64,000 bases of DNA, from positions 78,881-142,880 of the forward strand of contig NZ_JAGGOT010000001.1 of assembly GCF_018614195.1 (NCBI RefSeq). The letters run 5' to 3'. This stretch comes from Streptomyces sp. ISL-43. GTDB lineage: Bacteria > Actinomycetota > Actinomycetes > Streptomycetales > Streptomycetaceae. The notes below the pieces were generated by a model. That model made no database searches and was not told where the DNA came from. It was given only the letters and a program-made list of their open reading frames with translations. Both the position numbers and the translations under genes were made by a program. Below, in pieces: positions 1 through 11,341 of the stretch. Every line of letters begins with the position of its first letter. Position 1 is the stretch's first letter.

Positions 1-717
1 CTCGGTCAGCGCCCGCTCGACCTCGCCGGCCCCGCCCTGGCAGGCCATCCGCGTGGTGGCGAGCGGGCCGAAGGTGAGCTTGTTCCCCTCGACGGTGGCC
101 TTCGCGTCGAACCGGTTGCAACCGAGGTTGCCGCTCGCGCTCCCGTCCGCGGCCAGCGTGAAGCGGGCCCGGCCCTGGGCGTCGGCGGGGACCGAGGAGG
201 TGAGGTCGCCCTCGATCAGGGAGTTCACCGTCCACACGGTGGCGGCGAGCGGGGGCTCGGGATCACGGGGCTTCGAGCTCAGGTTGACCGTGTTCCCGTC
301 CGGCGCCGTCAAGGTGATCTCCTGAAGGTGGTGCCGGACGGTCAGCCGGCCCTGGAACAGCTTGCCGAAGGCCGTCTCGAACGGCAGGTCCGGGCAGGCC
401 ATGTCGGTGACGGCACCGGGCGTCACGGTCATGGTGGTCCCGGTGTCGAAGACGACCCCGGCGGTGAAGCCGTTGCAGCCGTAGTTGCCGGTGGCCTCGG
501 CCTCGTGGCCCTTGCCGCGCTCCACGGTCAGCTGGGCGGCGGCGGGGGCGGTCAGCGTCTTGCCGTCCACGGTCAGGCTCTCGACGGACCAGGATCCGGA
601 GAAACCGCGGCCGATGGACTTCCCCGGTGTGCCGCCGCCGTCACCGCAGGCGGTGGCGGTGGCGGACAGCGCGAGTACGGCGACCAGGGCGGCGGGGAGG
701 AGCGGAAGCGTACGCAT
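1..717 (-). CDS. META-domain lipoprotein (3' end outside window)
   Basis: The protein starts MRTLPLLPAALVAVLALSAT and has a lipobox-like ATACG, so it is probably an exported lipoprotein tethered to the outer face of the membrane. Two similar halves follow. Each carries the GNYGCN / GNLGCN plus MACP / MACQ pattern typical of META (HslJ-like) domains, preceded by a W-x-V segment (WSVESL, WTVNSL). The gene runs off the left edge, so the C-terminus is missing. META proteins are linked to envelope stress in other bacteria, but the exact role is unknown. I chose the ATG at 715-717 because the signal peptide begins there. Family assignment is good, function is open. Confidence 0.8.
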   Translation of the reverse strand, partial: MRTLPLLPAALVAVLALSATATACGDGGGTPGKSIGRGFSGSWSVESLTVDGKTLTAPAAAQLTVERGKGHEAEATGNYGCNGFTAGVVFDTGTTMTVTPGAVTDMACPDLPFETAFGKLFQGRLTVRHHLQEITLTAPDGNTVNLSSKPRDPEPPLAATVWTVNSLIEGDLTSSVPADAQGRARFTLAADGSASGNLGCNRFDAKATVEGNKLTFGPLATTRMACQGGAGEVERALTE

Positions 718-757
718 GCCGGTGGGACGGATCCCGCGCCGGGGCGGTTCCGCCCGG

Positions 758-1549
758 TCAGCTCATCAGCGGCAGCAGCGCCGAGAGGTCGGCGCGCTCG
801 CCGCTGGCCCGGACCTTGGCCTCGTCCAGCGCCTCGGCCCAGCCCGTACGGCCCGTCGCGAGCCGGATCCAGGTCAGCGGGTCGGTCTCCACCACGTTCG
901 GCGGGGTGCCGCGGGTGTGCCGCGGGCCCTCGATGCACTGGACCACCGCGAACGGCGGGACGCGCACCTCCACCGAGCCGCCCGGCGCCTTGAGCGCGAG
1001 GGCGTCGGCGAGCAGCCGGGTGCAGGCCGCCAGGGCCTGGCGGTCGATCGGGACGTCCAGTCCGGTGGCGCGGCGCAGGTCGTCGGTGTGGACGACGAGC
1101 TCGACCGTACGGGTGACCAGGAAGTCGGCGAGCGTCATGGCCCCGATCCACAGGTCGAGCACCCGGCTCCCCGCGTTCGCGTCGAGCGCCTCGGCCAAGC
1201 GGGCGCCGGCCCGGTCGTAGAGCTCGCGCAGCGGCGCGCCCTCGAGGGTCTCCTTGGCCGCCTCGGCGATCTTCCCGGCGAGCGAGGCGGTGGCGAAGGG
1301 CCACTCCGCCGCGGGCAGTTCGGCGACGGCGGCGGGCGGCCGGGCGAGGCCGGCGGCCAGCGAGTCGGCGATCCACGCGATGTGCGCGGCGAGTTCGGCC
1401 ACGGACCAGTCCCCGACCCCGCTCGGCCGGGCGAACTGCTCGGGGTCCAGGCCCCGTACGGCGTCCTGGACGTGCCCGAACTGCGCGATGACGGCCGCGC
1501 GGGTCTTGGCGTGATCGTAGGTGCGCGGCTTCTTCTTGGCGGGCGGCAT
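758..1549 (-). CDS. Mycothiol-dependent maleylpyruvate isomerase-fold protein with sterol-carrier-like C-terminus
   Basis: This 263-residue protein begins [17 protein letters not shown]. Its N-terminal half is a DinB/MDMPI-type four-helix region, with [17 protein letters not shown] at roughly residues 44-60, the W-S-V-x-x-L-x-x-H signature of this fold. The C-terminal part (about 170-263) resembles the SCP2-like tail of actinobacterial MDMPI proteins. Family members use mycothiol or bind a metal through His residues, but the substrate here cannot be told. It lies downstream of purL on the same strand, separated by another gene. The low-complexity basic start is common in Streptomyces. Confidence 0.65.
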   Translation of the reverse strand: MPPAKKKPRTYDHAKTRAAVIAQFGHVQDAVRGLDPEQFARPSGVGDWSVAELAAHIAWIADSLAAGLARPPAAVAELPAAEWPFATASLAGKIAEAAKETLEGAPLRELYDRAGARLAEALDANAGSRVLDLWIGAMTLADFLVTRTVELVVHTDDLRRATGLDVPIDRQALAACTRLLADALALKAPGGSVEVRVPPFAVVQCIEGPRHTRGTPPNVVETDPLTWIRLATGRTGWAEALDEAKVRASGERADLSALLPLMS

Positions 1550-1645
1550 GGGGCCGACCCTACGCCGCCGAACGCCTCGGGGGCCGACCGCGGCAGCCGA
1601 GTCTCAGCAGGCGAACCCGGCAAGCCGAGCGTCGGCGATCGAACG

Positions 1646-2221
1646 TCAGCGGCCGGCCGCCGTCAGGTCCTGCGGCACTTCGGGGAGGCCGGTCGCGCAG
1701 CCCGCCTTCGCTGCCGCGCGCAGGGCGGCCTCCCGGGCCAGCGCGGCCAGTTCCCCGGGGTCGGCGAAGTCCGTGCGCTCGAACTCGGAGGTGGCCGTAA
1801 CCCGGAACGAGGTCACCCCGGTGCCCTCGACCGGCTCGGCGCACTTCGCCGTCACCACCACGGAGCGACCGCCGACGTAGTCGAACCGGCCGTCGCCGGT
1901 GACGGCGCCGGGGGAGCCGGCCACAGTGAGGGAGAAGTACTCATACATCTCCTCCTGGCCCTCGAACATCGCGGCCCGGCGCAGCACGCACAGGTGGTCC
2001 CCCCGCTCGCCGGCGTCCACCTTGTCCGCGGGGCGGCCGAGCCGCATCACCCGCTCCGGGTCCACCAGACCCTCGCAGGCCTCGGTGATCTCCGCTCGGC
2101 TGTTCGCGCGGTCCTGACGGGTCCCGTTCCACTCGTAGAGGAACCAGCCGCCCAGGCCCGCGGCGGCTATGCACACGACCACACCGAACGTACCGAGCCG
2201 TCGGCCCCTGTTCTCGGACAT
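1646..2221 (-). CDS. Membrane-anchored protein of unknown function
   Basis: I do not recognise this 191-residue protein. It starts MSENRGRRLG and has one hydrophobic segment (about residues 12-30, GVVVCIAAAGLGGWFLY), then an extracytoplasmic domain with three or four cysteines (EACEGL, HLCVL, AKCAEP, AGCATG) that may form disulfides. A start ten codons further upstream is possible. The ATG at 2219-2221 is preferred because a GGGGGA ribosome-binding site lies about 6 bases upstream. It sits between purL and the isomerase-like gene, all on the minus strand. Confidence 0.6.
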   Translation of the reverse strand: MSENRGRRLGTFGVVVCIAAAGLGGWFLYEWNGTRQDRANSRAEITEACEGLVDPERVMRLGRPADKVDAGERGDHLCVLRRAAMFEGQEEMYEYFSLTVAGSPGAVTGDGRFDYVGGRSVVVTAKCAEPVEGTGVTSFRVTATSEFERTDFADPGELAALAREAALRAAAKAGCATGLPEVPQDLTAAGR

Positions 2222-2264
2222 GCGTCCCCCCGTCCTCAGTACGGGCATCATGCCGGAAACGGGC

Positions 2265-2296
2265 GAGCCCCCGCCCGGAAAGACCGGACGGGGGCT
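2265..2296 (-). terminator. Rho-independent terminator after purL
   Basis: A hairpin (GAGCCCCC ... GGGGGCTC with extended CCGG pairing) lies immediately downstream of the purL stop on the minus strand, between purL and the next gene. It fits the end of the purSQL transcript. Confidence 0.6.
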
Positions 2297-2311
2297 CCAA
2301 AAAACCGCTGC

Positions 2312-4557
<2,246 letters not shown>

Positions 4558-4561
<4 letters not shown>

Positions 4562-5238
4562 GCGTTGACCAGCTTCTTCAGGACCGACGTGAAGAACGGG
4601 AGGCCGTCGGTGCGGCCCGTCCCGATCAGCGGCTCGACCGCGTGCTCGGGGTGCGGCATGAGGCCGACGACGTTGCCCGCGGCGTTGGTGATGCCGGCGA
4701 TGTCGCGCAGCGAGCCATTGGGATTCACGTCGACGTACCGGAAGGCCACTCGGCCCTCGGCTTCCAGTTCGTCCAGCACACGCTCGTCGGCGACGTACCG
4801 GCCGTCCATGTTCTTGAGCGGTACGGAGATCTCCTGGCCGGCGGTGTAGTCACCGGTCCACGCGGTCTCCGCGTTCTCCACCCGCAGCTTCTGGTCGCGG
4901 CAGATGAAGTGCAGGTGGTTGTTGCGGAGCATCGCTCCCGGCAGCAGATGGGCCTCGGTGAGGATCTGGAAGCCGTTGCAGATGCCGAGGACGGGCATGC
5001 CGCCCTTGGCCTGCTCGATGATCGTCTCCATCACCGGCGAGAAGCGGGAGATGGCCCCGGCGCGCAGGTAGTCCCCGTAGGAGAAGCCGCCCGCGAGGAC
5101 GACCGCGTCGACCTGGTGCAGGTCCTTGTCGCGGTGCCAGAGCGAGACCGGCTCGGCCCCCGCGAGGCGGACGGCGCGCAGCGAGTCACGGTCGTCGAGC
5201 GTTCCGGGGAACGTGACGACTCCGATGCGAGTGGTCAC
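4558..5238 (-). CDS. purQ: Phosphoribosylformylglycinamidine synthase glutaminase subunit PurQ
   Basis: PurQ is the glutamine amidotransferase subunit that delivers ammonia to PurL. At 226 residues it has the class I glutaminase layout: [13 protein letters not shown] near residue 51, the nucleophile Cys in [11 protein letters not shown] near residue 86, and the His/Glu pair in [10 protein letters not shown] near 195. The C-terminal [13 protein letters not shown] matches the family end. It sits between purS (2-bp gap) and purL (4-bp overlap), so the three subunits are made from one message. Confidence 0.97.
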
Positions 5239-5240
5239 CG

Positions 5241-5486
5241 TCAGGCCTCGACCTTCACGGTGAAGTCTTCGATGACGGTGTTGGCGAGGAACGTTTCGGC
5301 CATCTTGTGGATGCGGTCGAGGGCGGCCTGGTCGACCGGTCCCTCCACCTCCAGTTCGAAGCGCTTCCCCTGGCGGACGTCGGCGATCCCTTCGAAGCCC
5401 AGGCGCGGCAGTGCACGCTGCACCGCCTGGCCCTGGGGGTCGAGGATCTCCGGCTTGAGCATGACGTCGACTACGACGCGTGCCAC
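5241..5486 (-). CDS. purS: Phosphoribosylformylglycinamidine synthase subunit PurS
   Basis: PurS is the small dimeric subunit that bridges PurL and PurQ. The 81-residue product starts [19 protein letters not shown] and includes [18 protein letters not shown], both classic PurS segments. The start is the GTG at 5484-5486, because a GGGAG ribosome-binding site lies just upstream and the frame further upstream has no PurS-like sequence. It is the first gene of purSQL. Confidence 0.95.
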   Translation of the reverse strand: MARVVVDVMLKPEILDPQGQAVQRALPRLGFEGIADVRQGKRFELEVEGPVDQAALDRIHKMAETFLANTVIEDFTVKVEA

Positions 5487-5848
5487 TGGCACTCCCGATG
5501 AGGTGGTTGGTGCGAAGGCGGTTCCCTCAGCGTACCCGGCCAAAATTTCTACGCGGGTAGATATCGTCGTGGTGTGATCGTCCAGCCGTTTCGGCTTCAC
5601 CAACGCTTCGCAAAATCCACCGGAAAACCACGTACCCGGGATTGCGGCGGGACACGCGGAGAGAATTAACTGGGCTTCGCAATGCAATGGGAATCGGGGT
5701 ACAAAGGATTCCTCCGATGTGTCGGCATTATCCGCCGCGCGACGGGACCGGAAAGATGCATTGCTCCGAAACATCCACACAGGCGGCAGCACAGCTCCAA
5801 CCCCGCACGTCAGCGGGGAGGCGGCGCCGCACGAAGGGACCGATATCC
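5487..5848. promoter_or_regulatory. Divergent promoter region between purS and lsrL
   Basis: These 362 bp separate two diverging transcripts and hold no convincing gene. The stretch is less GC-rich than its neighbours, with AT-rich patches near 5540-5570 and 5650-5700. The promoters of the purSQL operon and of lsrL must lie here. I could not pick a specific -10/-35 pair with confidence. Confidence 0.5.
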
Positions 5849-6166
5849 GTGGCGCAGCGCGTAGTAGTCACGCTCTCCGACGACATCGACGGTGGAGAAG
5901 CGGTGGAAACGGTCGTCTTCGCTCTGGACGGTAAGACGTACGAGATCGACCTCAATGAGGCCAACGCAAAGAAACTGCGGAAGGGCCTGGCCCCCTTCGT
6001 GGCGGCCGGCCGCCGCCAGGCCCGTTCCGGGAAGGCCTTCAAGCACACGTCCATCGCCCCCGACCCGGCGGTTGTCCGGGCCTGGGCCAGGTCCAACCAG
6101 CTCGACGTCCCGCCGCGCGGCCGGATCCCCAAGAAGGTCTACGAGGAGTACAACGCCGCTCACTGA
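5849..6166 (+). CDS. lsrL: Lsr2-family nucleoid-associated protein (LsrL paralogue)
   Basis: This 105-residue protein is a full-length Lsr2 homologue. The N-terminal oligomerisation half (VAQRVVVTLSDDIDGGEA, then KTYEIDLNEANAKKLRKGL) leads to a C-terminal DNA-binding half with VRAWARSNQLDVPPRGRIPKKV. There the PRGR loop, the Lsr2 AT-hook-like minor-groove motif (usually RGR), is present. Streptomyces carry two such proteins. Position beside purS matches the paralogue called LsrL (SCO4076 in S. coelicolor, from memory). Lsr2 proteins silence AT-rich, horizontally acquired DNA, which is relevant with a large island nearby. The GTG at 5849 is preceded by GAAGGGA. Confidence 0.9.
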   Translation: MAQRVVVTLSDDIDGGEAVETVVFALDGKTYEIDLNEANAKKLRKGLAPFVAAGRRQARSGKAFKHTSIAPDPAVVRAWARSNQLDVPPRGRIPKKVYEEYNAAH

Positions 6167-6252
6167 GAGCCGATTTGCCATCCACCCCTACCGGTCCGCT
6201 AGTGTGTGGATCACGCCAAGGGGCGAGGCCGCAGGCCTAACCCCGAAGTCGT

Positions 6253-6324
6253 GCGGGTGTAGTTCAGTAGCAGAACATCCCCCTTCCAGGGGGAAGGCGC
6301 AGTGTGCGATTCCTGTCACCCGCT
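6253..6324 (+). tRNA. tRNA-Gly (anticodon TCC)
   Basis: A 72-nt cloverleaf with acceptor stem GCGGGTG/CACCCGC. The anticodon arm is TCCCC-CTTCCAG-GGGGA with TCC in the loop, which reads GGA/GGG glycine codons. No CCA is encoded. Confidence 0.9.
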
Positions 6325-6405
6325 CTGCAACGCATTACCGACCACGGTTGTGGATCAGGTAGAGTGATGCACGCATCGCACGGCACTTCATGCCGTGGTG
6401 AGTAT

Positions 6406-6478
<73 letters not shown>

Positions 6479-6484
6479 CAGCGC

Positions 6485-6517
6485 ACAAAGGCCTCGGTCA
6501 TCGACCGGGGCCTTTGT
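6485..6517 (+). terminator. Terminator after the tRNA-Gly pair
   Basis: A strong hairpin (ACAAAGGCC ... GGCCTTTGT around a TCGGTCATCGACCG top) directly follows the second tRNA. It is followed by a short imperfect repeat of CGCCGTATCCCC at 6531-6558 before the kinase gene. Confidence 0.8.
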
Positions 6518-6640
6518 CGTATGCCCGTATCGCCGTATCCCCCTATCGCCGTATCCCCGCCCATCGGACTTCGGGCCCTACCCGAAGTCCGATGACATGT
6601 GTCATGGCCCGGACGGTCCGGCGGCCGCGAGACTGGGACC

Positions 6641-7882
6641 ATGAAAATCACCGGCTGGTGGAAGAACCGCAGCAGCGCCGGGAAGGTCGAGCTCTACACC
6701 CGCTGGTCGTTCCACTTCTTCGCGCTCATCGAGATCTTCTCGATCGGGCTGGCAGCGCTCGGCACCGTGGCCGGAGACACCTCCCCGGCGATCGCCCTCT
6801 CGCTCTTCCTCCTCGTGTGCGCCCACTCCGTGCTCGTCGGGTTCCTCTCCTCCCGGGCGATCGACTGGATCGTCGGCCTGCGCGAGCGGCCGGCGCGCCT
6901 CGCCGTCGCCACCGCCGCCCTGACCGGCGCCGCCGTGCTGGGCGTCCTCGCCGTCCGGGCGACCGGCCGCGACGGGGACCCCTCGGTGGCCCCGACCCTG
7001 GTCGTCGGCATGACCTGCTTCACCAGCGGCACGCTCGTCCTGTGCCTGCGCGAGGTCCGGCACATGCGCTACGTCGCCCCGGTCGCGGCCGCCGGCACCG
7101 GGGTGGGGGCGCTCGCGCTCGGCCTCCCGGCCGGCGAATCCGCCGGGCTCGCCGTCGGGGTACTGCTGACCAGTCTCTTCCTCTGCGCGGCCTGCGGCTT
7201 CTCGGGATGGCTGCTGAACACCGTGTACGAGCTGGACCGCGCCCGCGAGGTCCAGGCTCAGCTCGCGGTCGCCGAGGAGCGGCTGCGCTTCGGGCGGGAC
7301 CTGCACGACGTGATGGGCCGCAACCTCGCGGTGATCGCCCTCAAGAGCGAGCTGGCGGTCCAGCTGGCCCGGCGCGAACGCCCCGAAGCCGTCGAGCAGA
7401 TGATCGAGGTCCAGCGGATCGCCCGGGAGTCCCAGAAGGAGGTCCGCGACGTGGTCCGGGGCTACCGGGAGGCGGACCTCTCGGTGGAGCTGGAAGGCGC
7501 GCGCGGGGTGCTGCGCGCGGCCGGGATGGACTGCCGGGTCGAGTTCGAGGCGGAGGGCGACCTGCCCGCCGAGGTGCAGTCGGCGCTCGGCTGGGTGGTC
7601 CGCGAGGCGACGACGAACGTGCTGCGGCACGGAGACGCCCGCAGCTGCGTGATCCGGCTGACCGCCGAGGAGCGCACGGGCGCGCTCACGCTTGTGGTGG
7701 AGAACGACGGGGCCCCCAAGGCCCCGGCCGGGCCCCCGGGTTCGGGGCTGGCGGGCCTGCGGGAGCGGCTCGCGGCGCTGGACGGCACGCTGGAGGCCGG
7801 CCCAGTGGGCGGCGGCCGGTTCAGGCTGCTCGCCGAGATCCCCGGCCCGGCCGGGCGGATGCGACAGGAGGCGCGGGCGTGA
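6641..7882 (+). CDS. Sensor histidine kinase (HisKA_3 / NarL-DesK type)
   Basis: This 413-residue kinase has an N-terminal membrane region of about five or six helices (residues 20-200). The dimerisation/phosphoacceptor segment follows, with the H-box LRFGRDLHDVMGRNLAV (His near 219), then an HATPase_c domain with an N-box-like VVREATTNVLRHG and a G-box GSGLAGLRERL near 370. It is the usual partner of a LuxR-type regulator, and the next gene encodes one with a GTGA overlap. The start at 6641 (MKITGWWKN) is preferred over an upstream GTG that has no ribosome-binding site. The signal sensed is unknown. Confidence 0.9.
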   Translation: MKITGWWKNRSSAGKVELYTRWSFHFFALIEIFSIGLAALGTVAGDTSPAIALSLFLLVCAHSVLVGFLSSRAIDWIVGLRERPARLAVATAALTGAAVLGVLAVRATGRDGDPSVAPTLVVGMTCFTSGTLVLCLREVRHMRYVAPVAAAGTGVGALALGLPAGESAGLAVGVLLTSLFLCAACGFSGWLLNTVYELDRAREVQAQLAVAEERLRFGRDLHDVMGRNLAVIALKSELAVQLARRERPEAVEQMIEVQRIARESQKEVRDVVRGYREADLSVELEGARGVLRAAGMDCRVEFEAEGDLPAEVQSALGWVVREATTNVLRHGDARSCVIRLTAEERTGALTLVVENDGAPKAPAGPPGSGLAGLRERLAALDGTLEAGPVGGGRFRLLAEIPGPAGRMRQEARA

Positions 7883-8490
7883 TCCCCGTACGAGTACTGC
7901 TGGCCGACGACGAGCACCTGATCCGGGGCGCGCTGGCCGCGCTGCTGGGCCTGGAGGATGATCTGCTGGTCGTCGCGGAGGCGGCCTCGGGGCCGGAGGC
8001 CCTCGCGATGGCACGGGCCCACCGGCCGGACGTGGCGGTGCTGGACCTTCAGATGCCTGGGGCGGACGGTGTGAGCGTGGCCACATCCCTGCGGGCCGAG
8101 CTCCCCGACTGCAAGACCATGATCGTGACCAGCCACGGCCGCCCCGGCCACCTGAAGAGGGCCCTGGAGGCGGGCGTACGGGCCTTCGCCCCGAAGACGG
8201 TCTCGGCGCAGCGGCTGGCCGAGCTGATCCGCACCGTGCACGCCGGAGGCCGTTACGTGGACCCGGAGTTGGCGGCCGACGCGATCAGCGCGGGGGACTC
8301 CCCGCTGACCGCCCGCGAAGCGGAAGTACTGGAACTGGCCGGGGACGGGGCGCCGATCGCGGAGATCGCGGAGCGGGCCTCGCTGTCGCAGGGGACGGTA
8401 CGGAACTACCTGTCCTCGGCGGCGTCGAAGCTGGGCGCCGAGAACCGGCACACGGCAGTGCGTCTCGCGAGGGAGCGAGGTTGGGTATAG
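7879..8490 (+). CDS. NarL/FixJ-family response regulator
   Basis: The 203-residue regulator has a receiver domain (IPVRVLLADDEHLIRGAL; phospho-acceptor Asp in VAVLDLQMPG near residue 56; Lys in FAPKTVS near 103) and a C-terminal LuxR helix-turn-helix (SPLTAREAEVLELAGDGAPIAEIAE..., LSQGTVRNYLSSAASKLGAENR). It starts at GTG 7879, behind an AGGAGG site and overlapping the kinase stop by 4 bp. The two therefore form one translationally coupled two-component system. DesR-like proteins control membrane lipid fluidity in other bacteria, but that is not shown here. Confidence 0.92.
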   Translation: MIPVRVLLADDEHLIRGALAALLGLEDDLLVVAEAASGPEALAMARAHRPDVAVLDLQMPGADGVSVATSLRAELPDCKTMIVTSHGRPGHLKRALEAGVRAFAPKTVSAQRLAELIRTVHAGGRYVDPELAADAISAGDSPLTAREAEVLELAGDGAPIAEIAERASLSQGTVRNYLSSAASKLGAENRHTAVRLARERGWV

Positions 8491-8512
8491 TAGGTCTCGC
8501 GTTACGGCGCAT

Positions 8513-8585
<73 letters not shown>

Positions 8586-8595
8586 CTGTAACGAA

Positions 8596-8625
8596 GAAGC
8601 CCCCGGTCCTCGGACCGGGGGCTTC
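8596..8625. terminator. Bidirectional terminator between tRNA-Gly and purC
   Basis: A perfect hairpin (GAAGCCCCCGGTCC / GGACCGGGGGCTTC, 2-nt loop) lies between the convergent tRNA and purC and could stop both. A second G/C-rich inverted repeat (GGGGCCC ... GGGGCCCC) follows at about 8651-8686, closer to the purC stop. Confidence 0.8.
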
Positions 8626-8702
8626 TCCCGTTTCCGGCCCGCTCAGGGCCCATGGGGCCCGGTCCGGGGCCCCGTTTCCGGGGCCCCTTCCGGGCTTCCG
8701 CC

Positions 8703-9605
8703 TCAGGCCCAGGTCTGGCCGGTGAGCCGCTCGTAGGCCTCGACGTACTTCGCGCGGGTCTGCTCCACGACCTCCTGCGGGAGGACGGGCGGCGGAAGTT
8801 CGCCCTTGGAGTCCCAGCCGGAGGCCGGGGAGGCCAGCCAGTCGCGGACGTACTGCTTGTCGAAGGACGGCTGGCTGCGGCCCGGCTCCCACAGGTCGGC
8901 CGGCCAGAAGCGCGAGGAGTCCGGGGTCAGCACCTCGTCGGCGGCGACCAAACTGCCGTCCTTGTCGAAGCCGAACTCGAACTTGGTGTCCGCCAGGATG
9001 ATCCCGCGGTCGCGGGCGATGTCCCGGGCCCGGTTGTAGACGGCGAGGGTGGTCTGGCGCAGCAGGGCCGCCGTCTCGGCGCCCTGGGTGCGCGCGACCT
9101 CCTCGTAGGGGACGTTCTCGTCGTGCTCGCCGACCTCGGCCTTGGCGGCCGGGGTGAAGATCGGGGCGGGCAGCTCGGAGCCGTCGACGAGGCCCTCGGG
9201 CAGGGCGAGACCGCAGACCGTACGGGTCTTCTTGTACTCGGCGAGGCCCGAGCCGGTGAGGTAGCCGCGGGCCACGCACTCGACGGGGACCATGTCGAGG
9301 TTCGTGCAGACCAGGGCGCGGCCGGCCCAGTCGGCCGGGGCGCCGGCGGGCAGCTCGGTGCTGATGACGTGGTTCGGGACGAGGTCCGCGAGCTGGTCGA
9401 ACCACCACAGGGAGAGCTGGGTCAGGATCCGGCCCTTGTCCGGGATCTCCGTGGGCAGCACCCAGTCGGCGGCGGAGATGCGGTCGCTGGCGACCATGAC
9501 GAGGTTGCCGTCCTCGTCGCGGTAGAGGTCGCGGACCTTGCCGGTGTGGAGGTGGACCAGGCCGGGCACCTGGACCGGCTCGGGCTTTTCGACGAATCCG
9601 GGCAC
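8703..9605 (-). CDS. purC: SAICAR synthase PurC
   Basis: PurC ligates aspartate to CAIR to give SAICAR in purine biosynthesis. The 300-residue protein has HTGKVRDLYRDEDGNLVMVASDRISAAD near the N-terminus (the K-V-R-D-x-Y ATP-binding motif), MVPVECVARGYLTGSGLAEYKK in the middle, and DTKFEFGFDKDG with LTPDSSRFW at the end. All are typical of the long SAICAR synthetases of actinobacteria. The GTG at 9603-9605 is chosen because AGGGAG sits just upstream and the extra upstream residues are not PurC-like. Confidence 0.96.
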   Translation of the reverse strand: MPGFVEKPEPVQVPGLVHLHTGKVRDLYRDEDGNLVMVASDRISAADWVLPTEIPDKGRILTQLSLWWFDQLADLVPNHVISTELPAGAPADWAGRALVCTNLDMVPVECVARGYLTGSGLAEYKKTRTVCGLALPEGLVDGSELPAPIFTPAAKAEVGEHDENVPYEEVARTQGAETAALLRQTTLAVYNRARDIARDRGIILADTKFEFGFDKDGSLVAADEVLTPDSSRFWPADLWEPGRSQPSFDKQYVRDWLASPASGWDSKGELPPPVLPQEVVEQTRAKYVEAYERLTGQTWA

Positions 9606-9693
9606 GGAGTCTCCCTGTGGTTCTGTACGAGCGCGCGGCCCATTCTCCCGCACCTGTTCGCGAACAGGGACAACGGGTCCGGGGTCCGGCGGG

Positions 9694-11178
9694 TCAGTCC
9701 CTCTTGCAGATCCGGTCGAGGAGATTGGCGGTGGCCCGCTGGACCCGCTCGTCCACGTGCCCCGGACGGTCCAGGGCCGGGGACCAGGCGAAGGTGCCGG
9801 ACGCGAAGACGAGCGCGCCGCTGGGGGACCGGTAGAGCGAGGTCTCCTGGTGCCGGCGGTGGCCTTCGCCGTCCTCGTACGGGGAGTGCGCGAGCAGGAT
9901 CCGGCTCTGGTGCTCGGGGAGCTGGGTGCGCGGGAAGTACCGGTCGGCCTCGCCCGCGACCAGGCCGGGCAGCTCGTCGTTCTCGGCGGCGCCGGTGGAG
10001 TCCCAGAGCCAGTGCGTGGCGTTGCGCACGATGAGGGGCGCGGGCTCGGGGACCCGCCCCGCGTACTGGATGCCGAGCAACTGCTGTTCCGGGCGGTCGA
10101 CTTCGCGCCAGAGGCTGGGGCGGCCGGGGCCGCGGCGTTTTCGGCAGGTGAGGAGCCGGTCTGCCACCCCGGAGGGCGAGGGGGAGAGCTCGACCTGCCA
10201 GTACATGGTGTTGGCGGAAAGGAAGACGAGCGAGGTGCCGTGGTCGCGGGCGCGCTCGACGGTGCGGCGCATCGGGACGGACCAGTACTCGTCGTGGCCG
10301 GGGAAGACGAGGCCGCGGTAGCGGGTGGGGTCGACGCGGCCGGCGTGCAGGTCGCTGGCGTCGGCGTAGGCGAGGTCGTAGCCGTAGCGCTCGGCCCAGC
10401 GGATGAAGTCGTAGGCGTGGCCGACGTGGAGGGGCAGGCCGGCGCCGGCGTGGGGGCGGTCGAAGGAGACGGTGATGGCGGCGTCGCGCTCGCCGAGCAG
10501 CCGCCCGTCCTCGTCCCAGGCGTGGTAGAGGCTGGCGCCGGTCCGCCCGTCCTCCGGGTAGAGGTTGTAGGCCTGCCAGGTGATGTCGGGGAGCAGGAGC
10601 AGCAGATCGGCCGGGTGGTCGTCGCGCACCGTGAACGGGATGTGCGAGCGGTACCCGTCGGCCGTCGTCAGGACCGCCACATAGGCCCCGACACTCCAGT
10701 ACGAGGGGACCTGCAGCCGCCAGGAGAGCCACCAGTGGTGGCAGGAGACGGTGCGGTCGGCGGTCAGGGGCGCGGGCTGGACGATGCCGGAGAGCCGGGG
10801 GCTGGTGGTGATCTTGGAGGCGCCGTCGCCGCCGTAGTGCCCGATGCGGTAGACGTCGACGGAGAACTGCTGCGGCGGGTCGACGGTGATGTGGAAGTCG
10901 ATGGCCTCGCCGGGAGCGACCGCCCCGGTGGAGGTGAACCCCTTGATCTGCCGGTGCACGTCATCCGCGGTCCGCGGGCCGCCGTTGCTCCGGGCGTGGG
11001 GGATCTGCCCGGGGCCCGCGGCGACGGCCGGGTCGACGTACCAGGGCACGACCTGCCCGTTGTCGTCGTAGTAGAGCTCGCTCCCCCGGAACCACGGCAG
11101 CGGGCCCTGCCCGAAGGGATCGGTCACCGCGTGCGCGAGCGCACCTGACTCCCAACGCCGAATCTGCTCCGCACCCAT
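9694..11178 (-). CDS. N,N-dimethylformamidase large-subunit-like protein
   Basis: This 494-residue protein starts MGAEQIRRWESGALAHAVTD. It has an N-terminal beta-rich region (GEAIDFHITVDPPQQFSVDVYRIGHYGG...) and a C-terminal domain with LLLLPDITWQAYNLYPEDG, FPGHDEYWSVPMRRTVERA and VFLSANTMYWQVEL. These resemble the conserved C-terminal domain of the dimethylformamidase beta subunit, a glutamine-amidotransferase-like fold. Many Streptomyces homologues sit beside purC/purD. No signal peptide is obvious. The actual substrate is unknown, and a role in formamide breakdown would be only an inference from the family name. GGAGGGGAG precedes the chosen ATG. Confidence 0.7.
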   Translation of the reverse strand: MGAEQIRRWESGALAHAVTDPFGQGPLPWFRGSELYYDDNGQVVPWYVDPAVAAGPGQIPHARSNGGPRTADDVHRQIKGFTSTGAVAPGEAIDFHITVDPPQQFSVDVYRIGHYGGDGASKITTSPRLSGIVQPAPLTADRTVSCHHWWLSWRLQVPSYWSVGAYVAVLTTADGYRSHIPFTVRDDHPADLLLLLPDITWQAYNLYPEDGRTGASLYHAWDEDGRLLGERDAAITVSFDRPHAGAGLPLHVGHAYDFIRWAERYGYDLAYADASDLHAGRVDPTRYRGLVFPGHDEYWSVPMRRTVERARDHGTSLVFLSANTMYWQVELSPSPSGVADRLLTCRKRRGPGRPSLWREVDRPEQQLLGIQYAGRVPEPAPLIVRNATHWLWDSTGAAENDELPGLVAGEADRYFPRTQLPEHQSRILLAHSPYEDGEGHRRHQETSLYRSPSGALVFASGTFAWSPALDRPGHVDERVQRATANLLDRICKRD

Positions 11179-11341
11179 ACCGCTCCCCTCCCTCGCTCCC
11201 CCGAACGCCACGACCGGTCCCAGCACATCACATAACGCACGCGCTCCGTCACCCTTCGTCGCGAAAAGTTCAGCGGTCAAAGAGTTGCGCCGGCCCGGGC
11301 CGGCGCGGCCGATGCCGCCACACCCGTCGCGACAGCTGCCG